The notes under the pieces: generated by a model
The model's database searches: none
The model's input: the letters and a program-made list of their open reading frames with translations, nothing else
Told to the model about the DNA's origin: nothing
Shown: one piece after another, positions 42,110-51,563 of the stretch
How the letters are laid out: every line of letters begins with the position of its first letter
How positions within the stretch are numbered: the first letter of the stretch is position 1
Made by a program: the position numbers and the translations under genes
Assembly (NCBI GenBank): GCA_963575745.1
Contig: CAUYUJ010008569.1
Location: 300,112-364,111 of the forward strand
Length of the DNA: 64,000 nucleotides
Direction: 5' to 3'
From: Prorocentrum cordatum
Lineage: Eukaryota > Sar > Dinophyceae > Prorocentrales > Prorocentraceae

Positions 42110-42805
42110 ATCACTCTGGAAAGGCCGCGGCGCGCGATACGTCTTCCAGGCCGGCCGGATCTCAGGGGTCTTGGTCCGAGTCTGTCTCGGCCTTGGCTGC
42201 GTCTCGGTCTGGGCACGGGCCTGGTGCACATACGACCTCGCAGCTGCTGTGGGTTTGTGCCGTCTCGGCGCGGGCAGGGGCGCTCAAGATCGAGGCCTCG
42301 TTGCACCCTCTTGGGGCCCGAGGCGGCGGAGATCGCAGGAGGAGGGAGGGAGGATCTGGGCCTCCCAGATGGGGTCAGAGCAGTTTGTTTCGGTGGATCG
42401 CGCCGCATCGCCGATGTATCGGCAATGAGGCTCGATGTAGAGCCCGATTTTCTCCACGCCGACGGCGCCGATGCATCGCCGACGTCGCCGATGCATCAGC
42501 GATGCACTCACTGGCGATGCAGCGTGATCCTCTGGCCGCCTATCTACTCGGACCCCATTCGGAACACTCTAGAGGTGGAGGGAGGGGCGTGCGACGCCTC
42601 GATGTCTTGGAATGCTGGATCCCCGAGAGTCCCCACCTGTTCCACGGGGGCCAGCTTCTCACCCTGAGCCGTTCTTGCTTGACGGACCCCGTGGGCCCTG
42701 CGAGGGCCCCCGGAGGCCCACCACGGCAGACAGAGGCACGGGCTGATCCGCCCACGACGCGAGCACGCCTGGGCTCTCTCTCTCCTCCCCCGAGGGGGAG
42801 GATCG
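42110..42805. other. No gene; includes a GCCGATGCATCGCCGA-rich segment
   Basis: 42400-42500 contains GCCGATGTATCGG, GCCGATGCATCGCCGACG and similar palindromic units that also occur in family M at 56.6 and 61.7 kb. Confidence 0.4.
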
Positions 42806-42970
42806 AGCGTGGACAGGACCCCTACCCTGACACGTCGATGAAGGAATTGGCCGCTCTCGGGTCGCGCGAGGGCGTCGCGGCCGTCATCTTCGCGGGTGCG
42901 GGTCCGTCGGTTTCGGTCCCAGGCCGTTCTCATTGAGGGGAGGTTTACGAAAGGGAGGCTTGCCCACCGC
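42806..42970. mobile_element. Family E inverted-repeat element, copy 2
   Basis: Body colinear with 38114-38282: GACACGTCGATGAAGGAATT, GTCGCGGCCGTC, GTTTACGAAAGGGAGGC. The terminal inverted repeat (GCGTGGACAGG against GCTTGCCCACCGC) is degenerate. Confidence 0.45.
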
Positions 42971-42986
42971 CGAGAGGAGCCGGCAA

Positions 42987-43146
42987 CGCGCAGAGGGGGG
43001 TGGGGGGAGGGGGGGAGGCTTCTTAGAAGCACCCCTGCTCCTTAGGAGGCGCGGGCCCTCTCTGTAGACGTCAGGCCGAGGCCCTCTAAGAAGCAGGGGT
43101 GCTTCGAAGAAGCCTTCCCCCCTCCCCCCTGCCCCCCTCTTGCGCG
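42987..43146. mobile_element. Family D inverted-repeat element, copy 1
   Basis: CGCGCAGAGGGGGG at the left and CCCCCCTCTTGCGCG at the right, with GGCTTCTTAGAAGCACCCCT opposed to AGGGGTGCTTCGAAGAAGCC. The arms are about 60 bp. No gene. Confidence 0.6.
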
Positions 43147-43405
43147 CCGCCGGGAGGAGGGCGAGGAGCGGCTCAGTCGGGGCCTGCCGTGGCGTGCTGC
43201 ACGGGGCTCGCCGGAGGCCTCCAGGGCGCGCCGGGGCCGACCCCACGGCTCGCGGGCCCGCCCTCGGGGCCTCGCCGAGGGGCGGCGGGCGGCGCGCGCA
43301 CGCCGCCCGCAGTGCTCGGCCTGCTGCGGCGGCGAGAGGAGGCGGGGTCGGCCGCGCGGACGCTCGTGCGCGAGCTGCCCCCGCAGGGTCGCGCGTGGGT
43401 GCCGC

Positions 43406-43525
43406 CTCCTCCTCCTCCTCCTCCTCCTCCTCCTCCTCCTCCTCCTCCTCCTCCTCCTCCTCCTCCTCCTCCTCCTCCTCCTCCTCCTCCTCCTCCTCCT
43501 CCTCCTCCTCCTCCTCCTCCTCCCC
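43406..43525 (+). repeat. CCT trinucleotide tract
   Basis: Nearly pure (CCT)n of about 118 bases between family D copy 1 and family F copy 3. Confidence 0.97.
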
Positions 43526-43541
43526 CTCCTCAGGGCTCAGA

Positions 43542-43672
43542 GGAGGAAGGGGTGCCAGTACCGCTGCCCTCCCCCCGTCGCCACGACTGGCTTCGCCTCG
43601 AAGTGCTGGTCGCGGAACGGGCCACAGGAGAGGTCCGTGGGGCAGCGGTCCTGACCGCCTGTTTGGCCCCCC
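43542..43672. mobile_element. Family F inverted-repeat element, copy 3
   Basis: GGCTCAGAGGAGGAAGGGGT at the left parallels 10171-10190. GAGAGGTCCGTGGGGCAGCG parallels GAGAGGTCCGTGGAGTAGCG at 10300. The inverted ends are degenerate. Confidence 0.45.
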
Positions 43673-44980
43673 AAGGGTGCCCCGCGTAAACCGTCGCGTA
43701 AGGCCGCTGCGACCTCGTGCGCGAGACCCTTCTTTCGCTCGTCGCTCGCCTGCCCGGCGTGCCAGGTGCAGCCCCGGACCCGGCGCCAGGGGGGCTGGCA
43801 CCGGGGCCGGCCATGATCGCAGAGTCCAGGTCGGACCCCTTGCGCGCAGCGATCGTGGAGCGTGGCGCCAGAAAAAGCGCTACGCCCGAAGAACGGCCCC
43901 GGACATGCACGGCAGTCCGGGCACGAAGCGGACAGCAAACCGCGGCATGCAACAGTTTGGGAGGAGGAGGAGCAGCAGCAGCAGCAGCAGGAGCAGCAAC
44001 AGCATGAGTGTAAGAAGGGAGCCGCAGAGGGAGGAACACCGGAAGATTGCCTAGGTGGCAATTGACGCCAGAATGGAAAGTTGTGAAGGTGTGGAGGTGC
44101 GTTGGACCCTCCTCTAGGGACGTCTTCGTTGGCCGAGGGTCGTCCCCAGAGGAGTCCTCGGGCCCCTTCATTGCCAATTGACAGCAGAACTGAAGGTTGA
44201 CTGGTGGGGGCTCTCGGATCTCCCGACCTCTTCCCAGGGAGCGGCTCTCCCATCCACGATGCTGTTTTGCAGCTGGTACTTGGATGGCCCCGGGGCCCGA
44301 ACCCGTTCTCCAGAGGCGGAGCAGCGTGGATAAATGTGCCGTCGCTGAATGTAATCGCACATGTTTCCAACAGTGCGAATGGATGGGCTCCCCACCACCC
44401 TGCTCACGGTGGGCGTGGCCTCGGATGCTAAGCGCCCTGAGCCCTACTGTTACCAAGTGTGCATGCGCATCCGAGCGTCAATAGGCCTCTTTCGCCGCCG
44501 CCACTTCCGTTCCGCGACGCCGTCCAGGGTGTCGTCTCGACCTCGCTGCGGATATCTGGGCTTCGCGTGTCGCGCCCTACCGGCGCCGGCATCCCCACCG
44601 TTCCTCGGCCGCCGCGCGAACAACGGCCCAGCTCCCAATGTCGAGCCGAACGTAGGGGGGTGATAGGGAAAGGGGGGGTACGAAATCTGCTGCACGCAGC
44701 TGGTTTCGGCCCCGCCGCCAGGCCCGCCCCTCGATACATGTGGGCGCCCCCCCGTCGCCGGGAGGCGCCGGGAAAGTCAGCTGCGTGAGCCGAGTCTCTG
44801 CCCTACCCCGTGCTATCCCCCCCCCTTTTGTCCCCCGCGACCCGAGCGCCAGCGCGACACGCGGAGCAGAGGATCCCAGCCGCAGATCTTCCTTTGTGGA
44901 GGCCCGGGGAGTCCGCCCGCGGGCCGTCGCGCTGACGCCCGCCCGCCCGGGCCGCAGCACGTTCGCCTGCTGTTCTCTTC
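43673..44980. other. No gene recognised; one direct-repeat pair
   Basis: 44059-44083 and 44175-44199 are 25-bp near-identical direct repeats (CAATTGACNGCAGAA core) flanking a GAGGGTC/GACCCTC-type inverted segment. The remainder is GC-rich without a recognisable product. Confidence 0.4.
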
Positions 44981-45189
44981 TGGACGCCCGAAAAGGGCAC
45001 GGAAAGAATGGGTACAATGCCTAACAGCAGTTCTTGTTCATTTTGAACAGCATTCGATGTCGACACCGCCGCGGCCTGTGTCCATTCGAGACAGGAGGCC
45101 GCCTGCCCCACAGCGGCCGCTGTTGGTTTGGGACAACATTTGTTGTTGGGCGTTGTCCCCATTCTTTCCGTGCCCATCTCGGGCGTCCA
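44981..45189. mobile_element. Element K: 209-bp element with 41-bp inverted ends
   Basis: TGGACGCCCGAAAAGGGCAC and GGAAAGAATGGG at the left are inverted at the right (CCCCATTCTTTCCGTGCCCA and TCTCGGGCGTCCA) with four mismatches over 41 bp. No gene inside. Single copy in the window. Confidence 0.6.
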
Positions 45190-46107
45190 AATTTCTGGGA
45201 TGGACAGGCACTGGGAACCACAACAAACCCCGTGTGCGCGACGCTGAGGCGAGGTGTGCCACGCGTGCCAGGCGCGCCAGGCGCGCCAGGTGCGCCGGGC
45301 ACCCCTGGGGCCCAAGCGTACCAGGCACGCCCGGTGCGCCAGATGCTGCACGTGCTCCAGGGGCACCATGTGTCCCCGCATGCTCCAGCCGCGCCAGGTT
45401 GGCCACGTTCGGGGCCCGCGCCCGCGCACAAGACAGTACACATCTGGAAAAATGTCGGCCCACCATCCTTGTCGAAAACCAGTGCGCAATCGCGGCGGCG
45501 TTGCCATCATGGTGTCTGGCGGGCCTGCACACAGCAGGCACTATGCCAGCATCCCCGCCGCCCCTGTCAAACGTCAGTGCAAAGTGGTCGCGGGGTGCCC
45601 GCGCATAGTCTGCGGAAGAAAACATATATATATACACACACGCACTTTTCCGTAAGCGGCGAGGCGGCGAAATCCGCACCAGCGTAACAGCTAGGTAGGG
45701 GCAGCAACTAGCGAATCGGCCGGCGTGCAAGGAGAGAGGAGGGAGGCCGACGAGGAAGGCGGGACGTTGTCAAAAACACACACACACTGTGTCGTTTTTT
45801 TCCCCCACCGTGTGTGTTTGTGTGCGCGCGTATGTGTTTCCCACGCAAATTCGCATCGTGCCGCATGCCCCGGACTTTGCTTCTCGCCGCCTGACCGTTG
45901 TCGCGGGGCCGCGACCGAAAAGTGTTTTCCACAGACGTGTGCGCTGTTGCAGCGAGCCGCACTTTGCACTGCTTCTGGCAGGGGCGGCGGCCCTGCACGC
46001 CGCGTGCGAGGTGCGGCCCCCTCGCGCCGCCCCCTGCCCACGGAACACTGCAGAGTAGTGCCCGCGGGCCCCCCGGGCATGACCCAAGATTTCGTCCCGA
46101 AGTTTTC
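45190..46107. other. No gene recognised
   Basis: 45250-45300 has GCGCCAGGC 9-mers that give a collagen-like GAPGAPG frame by repetition. The rest is GC-rich and unassigned. Confidence 0.4.
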
Positions 46108-47143
46108 GTCGGGCCTGTCCCTCTACAGGAGGAATATTCGAAAAGTAATGAAAATTACCCCAGTGCGACCCTACCTAGAAGTTGGAGCCCCTAGGAAAGC
46201 AGCATTAGTTGCTATGCCATGCCATGCCATGCTATGCTGCGCTATGCTATGCAATGCTATGCGATGCTGCGCTATGCTATGCTATGCTAGGCTATGATAT
46301 GTCATGCTGTGCTATGCTAAGCTATGATATTATATGCTATGCTAAGCTGCGCTGTGATGTGCTATGGTATGTCATGTTATGCTATGTTGCGCTATGATAT
46401 GCTATGATTGGCTATGTTATGCTATGCTATGCTAATGCGAATGCTGCGCTATGCTAAGCTAAGCTAAGCTAAGCTAACCCTCTAGGTAGAGCCTAGGTAG
46501 GGAATTACATCCATGCTAATTTCTTGTGCTTTGCTTTGCTTTGCATTGCTTGTGCTTTGCTTTGCCGTCGTTGCTGTTGCTTTGCCTTTGCTTTGCTGCT
46601 ATGCTCTGCGATGCTATGCTATGCTATGCTGCGCTGTGCGATGCTGTGCTGTGCTGCGCTATGCTATGCTATGCTATGCTATGCTATGCTGCGCTATGCT
46701 ATGCTATGCTGGGTTATTATATGAGATGCTGTGCTGCGCTATGCTATGCTACGCTATGCTATGCTATGCTATGATATGCTAAAGCTCAGCGAAGCTAAGA
46801 TGAAGGTGAACTAAGCTAAGATAAACCGGAGCTAAGATGAAGCTAAGCTAAGCTAAGCTAAGCTAAGATGAAATAAGTTAAGCTAAGATGAGATAAGCAA
46901 CCTGAAGCTAATGAGACGTAACTGGGGGAACCGTTGGGCGGATCCTGGGGGAACCGCCCGGGGCGAAGCCCACTGCCCCGCCCTTTAAGCACGCAGGGTA
47001 AGAACCCTTCTAGGCAGAGCCTAGGTAGGGAAATAGTCGAGGGACGATTGTTTGACGTTTTGTTGTGCGTACTTCGGGACATTTTTGGGGTATGTTTCAT
47101 TTGTCGTCCAAATTCCCCCTGTATGGAGACATGCCCGACCTAA
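46108..47143. mobile_element. Family C element, copy 2, split by a nested insertion
   Basis: The left half 46108-46165 (GTCGGGCCTGTCCCTCTACA) and the right half 47036-47143 (GGGACGATTGTTTGACG to GCCCGACCTAA) together equal one family C element. About 870 bases of pentanucleotide repeat and flanking sequence sit between them. Confidence 0.65.
46169..47030. repeat. Nested insertion: CCCTACCTAG-bounded ATGCT/AAGCT pentanucleotide array
   Basis: CCCTACCTAG (46169-46178) is inverted as CTAGGTAGGG at 46493-46502 and again at 47021-47030. Inside are (ATGCT)n with GCTGCGCT variants (46210-46440, 46590-46780), then (AAGCT)n with AAGATGAA variants (46780-46905). The low-complexity frames (MLCYAML) are not genes. 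Confidence 0.7.
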
Positions 47144-47485
47144 CCCAAAGTGCATTGTACATTACCCATCGGTCGTTGAAAGTAGTTCTGGACTCCCAGA
47201 TTCCATTATACTTTTAAGCGCCAATGATCGAGTGGTTTCACCTTTTCTCTTCCGACCAAGGGGTATTTCTGTGACAGGGATGGTGGGGTGGGGCATTGGT
47301 CCTGGTTGGCTGCTGGTCGCCCAGGGGAGGGAGTGTTCACTAATGGAGAACAATGGTAAGCCCCTCCCCCAATGGGACGAGGGAAGATGGAAGAGGAAGC
47401 GCCCTAAACCATCTACGCCCAGAGGCACGCTGTGCACCCCTTTGGTGAAACACGAGGGCGCGGCGGATCCAGTGGCCCTCGGCCT
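47144..47485. other. No gene recognised
   Basis: Unique-looking sequence between C2 and a family J repeat. It ends with GGCGGATCCAGTGGCC, similar to the start of family I. Confidence 0.4.
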
Positions 47486-47912
47486 TTCCCGCCACCGCGC
47501 CTGGGTCGTAGGTCCGGGGCCTCTGGGATGCATTTGGAGATCTCTCGGGAGGTCTCTCGGAAGCTTCTCGGATTCGGTTTGGGGGTATTCTGAGGGGCCT
47601 CTCGGGGGTCTCTTGGGGGCCTTTGGGGGCTTGATGCGGGCCTCTTGGGGGGCTCCTGGAGCTCGTCGGGGGCCTCTTGGGTGCCTGCTGGCGGTCTCGG
47701 GGGCCATCTTGGGGCGAGGGGTTCGAAATGTCGGTTCGCGTTCCCACTTTTAGGTCCCTCCTGGAGCACTGCTGGGCCGTCTTGGGGGCCTCTCGGGCCG
47801 TCTCGGGGCCATCTTCGGCCGTCTGGGGGGCGCTCTTGGGAGCCTCTTTGGCCGTCGTGGGGCGCTCGGGGGCCGTGCGGGCCGTGCTGGAGCGTCGAGA
47901 GCGAGACAGGGC
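47486..47912 (+). repeat. Family J repeat, complete copy
   Basis: Left end TCCCGCCACCGCGCCTGGGT. Array of CTCTCGGGAGGTCTCTCGG and TTGGGGGCCTC units. Right end CTGGAGCGTCGAGAGCGAGA. No family A element follows, unlike at 25.5 kb. Confidence 0.6.
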
Positions 47913-48138
47913 GAGAACACACACAAATCTGTCAAAAACAGAGGGAGCATCCGTAATTTCTGGAGTAGGGGATCGACTACAGAATCGGTTTATTCCGAAA
48001 TTGGTTTTCTCGTCGGATGTACGAAAATACGTAGAATCTTCGTAGATCACTCCACGTATGTTTTAGTGATTCGGCGAGAAAATGAATCCTGAGGCACGTC
48101 GATTCTGTTGTCGATGCCCTGCTCGAAATTCGGCATCT
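47913..48138. other. No gene recognised
   Basis: AT-richer unique-looking sequence with TCGTCGGATGTACGAAAATACG.. and CGTAGAATCTTCGTAG-type small palindromes near 48015-48060. Confidence 0.35.
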
Positions 48139-48350
48139 CGGGGCCCTCCTCCTCCTCCTCCCTCCTCCTCCCTCCTCCTCCCCTCCTCCTCCTCCTCCTC
48201 CTCCTCCTCCTCCTCCTCCTCCCTCCTCCTCCCTCCTCCTCCCTCCTCCCTCCTCCTCCTCCTCCTCCCTCCTCCCTCCTCCTCCTCCTCCTCCTCCTCC
48301 TCCTCCCCTCCTCCTCCTCCTCCCTCCTCCTCCTCCTCCTCCTCCTGGGC
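48139..48350 (+). repeat. TCC trinucleotide tract
   Basis: (TCC)n with CCTCC slips of about 210 bases, running into GGGGCCTC-type DNA to about 48480. Confidence 0.95.
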
Positions 48351-49000
48351 CCTCCTGGGAAGCCTCCTGGGGCCCCCGTGGGGCCCCGTCCTCGCGCGCC
48401 CTGGGAGCGCCGTCGGGCCCGCCTCTCGAGGCCTCGGCGGCGCCCTCTCCGGGGGCCCGTCTCGGGGCCTCCGGGCCTTCTTGGCGAAGTCACGCGAGGA
48501 GGCCCGGGAAAGCGCGAGAGCGCACGGGTCGACCAGACGTAAGAGTGACCTTTCGCCGGAGTGGCCTTTGGTGCGGGCACGGGTGGGTCCCCAGATGGCC
48601 GAAAGCGAAGCGGTAGCGGCGGCCTGCGCGCCCAGGTTTGGTCTCCCCGCGGCCCCCAAAAAGCCGCACACTAAAGGTCACTCTTACCCAGGGTCACTCT
48701 TGCGTGGAGCCGAACGGGACCGATCTGAGATGTTTTATTATATGTTCCGTATTGCTTTGTCGTGTTTGCATGCCCTTCGCCTTCGGCACCGCCCGATCCC
48801 GGGGCGTTGCCCTTTCTTGGCCTTGACATGAGGCCCCTCCTTCTGTTTTCTTCCCTCTATCAATGAAGGCTGTGCGCGGCCCGCTTAGCTTCGACCGGAA
48901 GAGGCTCGCTCTCGACCCGCGGATCAAAAATGTTCTATCGTGTTTCAATTCCATTGAAATTCATTGTGCACGCTGAAGCATTCCGTCGAAATATTGAAAA
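48351..49000. other. No gene recognised
   Basis: GC-rich array remnant, then unique sequence. AAAGGTCACTCTTACC and GGTCACTCTTGCG near 48670-48700 form a short direct repeat. Confidence 0.4.
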
Positions 49001-49342
49001 GTGCATGTGGCGGCTGACCCTGACGTCGCTACCTGCGTGAGGGATGTGCCCGATGTTCAAATTGCTGAGGGCGTCCCGAACGAGACGGCTGGGGAAAGCA
49101 GTTGCAGATTCAATGAATGGTTTTCTGAGTTCTATTGTTTCGGAGATGGCTGCATGATATTCTGCGTACAGCCGCTCTCATTCAGTCCTTTCCACTGTAA
49201 ACACAAGAATGCTTGGCTGGACTTGAGTTGTGTCAGGTTGGTGAAGTCCGGGGCGCCCCCAGAGGGCCCAAGACAGCCCCTAAAGGTTCCGAAGAGACCC
49301 CCAAGACGGGCCAAAGACGGTCCAAAAGATGGCGAGGGGTAG
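49001..49342 (+). CDS. Unassigned open frame, 113 codons
   Basis: The first 80 codons have balanced, cysteine-containing composition (VQIAEGVPNETAGESS, WFSEFYCFGDGCMIFC, HKNAWLDLSCVR) in less GC-biased DNA. The end runs into GGCCCAAGAC-type repeat. Alternative ATG choices and exon boundaries cannot be judged. No domain recognised. Confidence 0.2.
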   Translation: MHVAADPDVATCVRDVPDVQIAEGVPNETAGESSCRFNEWFSEFYCFGDGCMIFCVQPLSFSPFHCKHKNAWLDLSCVRLVKSGAPPEGPRQPLKVPKRPPRRAKDGPKDGEG

Positions 49343-49670
49343 CCCCTAGACGGAGCAGCAGCGTCGCTCCCTCGACAGCCCAGGGCCCGAGGAGGACCCG
49401 CGAGATGCTGTCGAGGGGCAGAGTACACGGATCCCCCGCAGGCTCGCACGGCTTGGGTGAGCATGTTCTCCGTCTCGACCTCCAGAGCTCCCGAGGCGGC
49501 CCAGGAGGCCCCCGAGATCGCCCCCAGAGATGGCCGAGAAGGCGCGCCAGATGTCCCCGAGAGGGGCGGGCGCACGGCCGGGCGCGACAGGAGGGCCCCT
49601 GGAGGGGCCAAGCTCGCCCCAGTGTAAGCCAGAAGGGGCCCAGAGGCCCCAAGAGAGGTCTAGCTCTTCA
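49343..49670. other. GC-rich sequence, no gene recognised
   Basis: Contains GGGCCCAGAGGCCCCAAGAG-type array remnants before C3. Confidence 0.4.
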
Positions 49671-49828
49671 GTCGGGCCTGTCCCTCTGCGGGGGAAATCT
49701 TCCAAAATAGGCAGAAAATATACTCTGGGGACGATTTGTGGACCATTTTGGAGCATTTGGGGGGCATTTTTGGGGTATGCTTTATTTGTCGTCCAAAATC
49801 CGCCTGTAGGGGGACAGGCCCGACCTAA
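49671..49828. mobile_element. Family C inverted-repeat element, copy 3
   Basis: GTCGGGCCTGTCCC at 49671 and GGGACAGGCCCGAC at 49811 are perfectly inverted. The body has GGGGACGATTTGTGG and TTTGTCGTCCAAAATCCGCC, shared with C2 and C4. Confidence 0.75.
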
Positions 49829-49865
49829 GTCTAGCTGACTGGTCTTGTTCCTTCCACAACTCGGC

Positions 49866-49987
49866 CACGCGCAGAGGGGGGCAGGGGGTGAGGCTTCTTA
49901 GTAGCGCCCCTCCTTCTCAGGAGGCGCGGGCCTCATCTATAGGCGTAAGGCTGGCGCCTTCTGAGTACCCCTACCCCCGTGTGCGCG
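49866..49987. mobile_element. Family D inverted-repeat element, copy 3
   Basis: CGCGCAGAGGGGGGCAGGGG, GAGGCTTCTTAGTAGCGCCC and AGGAGGCGCGGGCCTC match copy 1. The right arm is degenerate (CTTCTGAGTACCCC). Confidence 0.5.
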
Positions 49988-50189
49988 CCGCCAAACGACG
50001 ACGACACGGCGACGTCGGCGCCGGCGACGTCGGCGGCGGCCACGGACATGGGCGGCGGACGCGACCACGGCGACGACGGCAGCGCCGCGCCCGCGCAGTC
50101 GTGCCGGCGCGCTGGCGTGGGCGGCGAGCGTTCCCAGAGCGTGAGCACCGAATTCGTTGTGGTCGCGGGCTCGCTGGATTCGCCTGATT

Positions 50190-50284
50190 CGAAGTCCTGG
50201 TCAGAACGCACCCCGGGAGAGGTCCGGGGAGTAGGGAGTGGTACGGGTACCTTTGGGTCCCCCCACACTGGTTAAGCTAGTGTT
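50190..50284. mobile_element. Family F fragment (copy 2), left of C4
   Basis: TCAGAACGCACCCCGGGAGA matches 10284-10303. The end GGTACGGGTACCTTTGGGTC is followed by CACTGGTTAAGCTAGTG, a small hairpin. A diverged second copy of this end lies just right of C4 (50444-50490). Confidence 0.5.
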
Positions 50285-50443
50285 AAGTCGGGCCTGTCCC
50301 TCTACAGGAGGAAAAGTCAAAATACTCACAGAATAGTGTGGGGACGATTGTTCAGGTACTTGTGTTTGCAATTCTTGAATTTTGGGGGGGTATTTCAAAT
50401 CTGTCGTCCAAAATCCGCCTGTACGGGGACACGCCCGACCTAA
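50285..50443. mobile_element. Family C inverted-repeat element, copy 4
   Basis: GTCGGGCCTGTCCCTCTACA at the left, CTGTACGGGGACACGCCCGA at the right. It lies between two copies of a 45-bp F-end sequence. Confidence 0.75.
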
Positions 50444-50490
50444 TGGTATGGGTACCTTTTGGTCCCCCCTACGCTGGTCAAGCCAGCGCT
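50444..50490 (+). repeat. Second copy of the family F end, right of C4
   Basis: GGTATGGGTACCTTTTGGTC, then GCTGGTCAAGCCAGC. The hairpin stem differs from the left copy (CACTGG/CTAGTG) but stays paired. Confidence 0.5.
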
Positions 50491-51396
50491 GGGCCACAGC
50501 GGAGGGGGCACAGTCCGCAGCGGCTGCGCCGGCGGAGCATGCAACCCATGACGCGCAGTGCTGCGGCCTCGGCCTCGAGCTCGCGCTCGGAAGACGCCTG
50601 CGTCAGCAGACCGATCTCTGCGCCCCCGCAGTCGCACGCCGATGTGTCTTGCCATTGTCAATCGCACGAGGACGGCGGCGACGACGGCGACACGACGACG
50701 ACGACGAAGACGACGACGGCGCTCGGCGCTCGGCGCCCGGCGCCTCGCGCCCGCGCGGAGGACTTCACCTGGCCGCCGGCCCCCGCCCGTCGTGCGGTGC
50801 TGCTGGCCCACCTGTCGCGGCAGCTGGTGAACGGCGACATCCGGAAGGACCCTTCTGCAGGGCTCGCGTCGGTTCTTGCGGCTCGGCTCGGTTCGAGTTC
50901 GGGGGCCTCACGCTTCCGGGTCGGCTCGACTCGGGGTTCCAGTCTGTGCTCCGATGCTTTGCTGGAGGCCCGCTAGCCTGCCGATTTCCGCCGATCCGAC
51001 TTTTCCCGAGTCGGCTGCCGATTTCCGCCGATGCGATTCATTTCGCTCGCCGAGATCCGACTTGTCTCGATGCGATTCTGGGCTCTCCTGCCCCTCTGCC
51101 CACGCCCCCATCGCGTCGTGAGACAGAAGAAAGGTAAAAACGGTGATGCCCCATGTATGTGCTGTTTTCTTGCCCTCTGCTTCTTTCCCTTTTTGTTTGC
51201 CTCTGCAGCAGTTTCGGACCAAGGGGGGCCGCCTGTCCCGCCCACCCACCCACGTTGTCTGTCTGCCCTCGCTGGGCCGCTGGGGCCAGTCCGCGCGGCG
51301 AGGTGCGGTTTGCATCTCGCTCTCGTTGCCACGGTCTTGCGCAATGCAAGAAGAATGGAAGGGAACAGGCGGAACAGACAGACAAGTACCAAAATT
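50491..51396. other. No gene recognised
   Basis: Includes a GAC-rich tract (50680-50730) and TGCCGATTTCCGCCGAT direct repeats (50978 and 51015). Confidence 0.4.
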
Positions 51397-51563
51397 CTTG
51401 CGAAGGGCCCAACCATGTGCACTTGTGAGTACCATAGTTGCGAGCTCTGCCTTCGGTTGATCTCCCTATGAGGCCACGTGCCGGATTTGGTGGCGGGCAC
51501 GCCATGCGAACTTTGTCATTGAGACCTTCGGGGGAGCTCCCTGTGTTAGGCCACGAAACGTGT
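51397..51563 (+). mobile_element. Family A fragment, copy 5 (left end plus about two units)
   Basis: CTTGCGAAGGGCCCAACCAT matches the A left end, then diverged units (TTCGGTTGATCTCCCTATGA, CTTCGGGGGAGCTCCCTGTG). The right end is absent. Confidence 0.6.

Noticed and set aside
45034-45687. Collagen-like protein (GAPGAPG)
   Set aside because: The Gly-X-Y run covers only about 50 bases of GCGCCAGGC 9-mers; the rest of the frame is unrelated.
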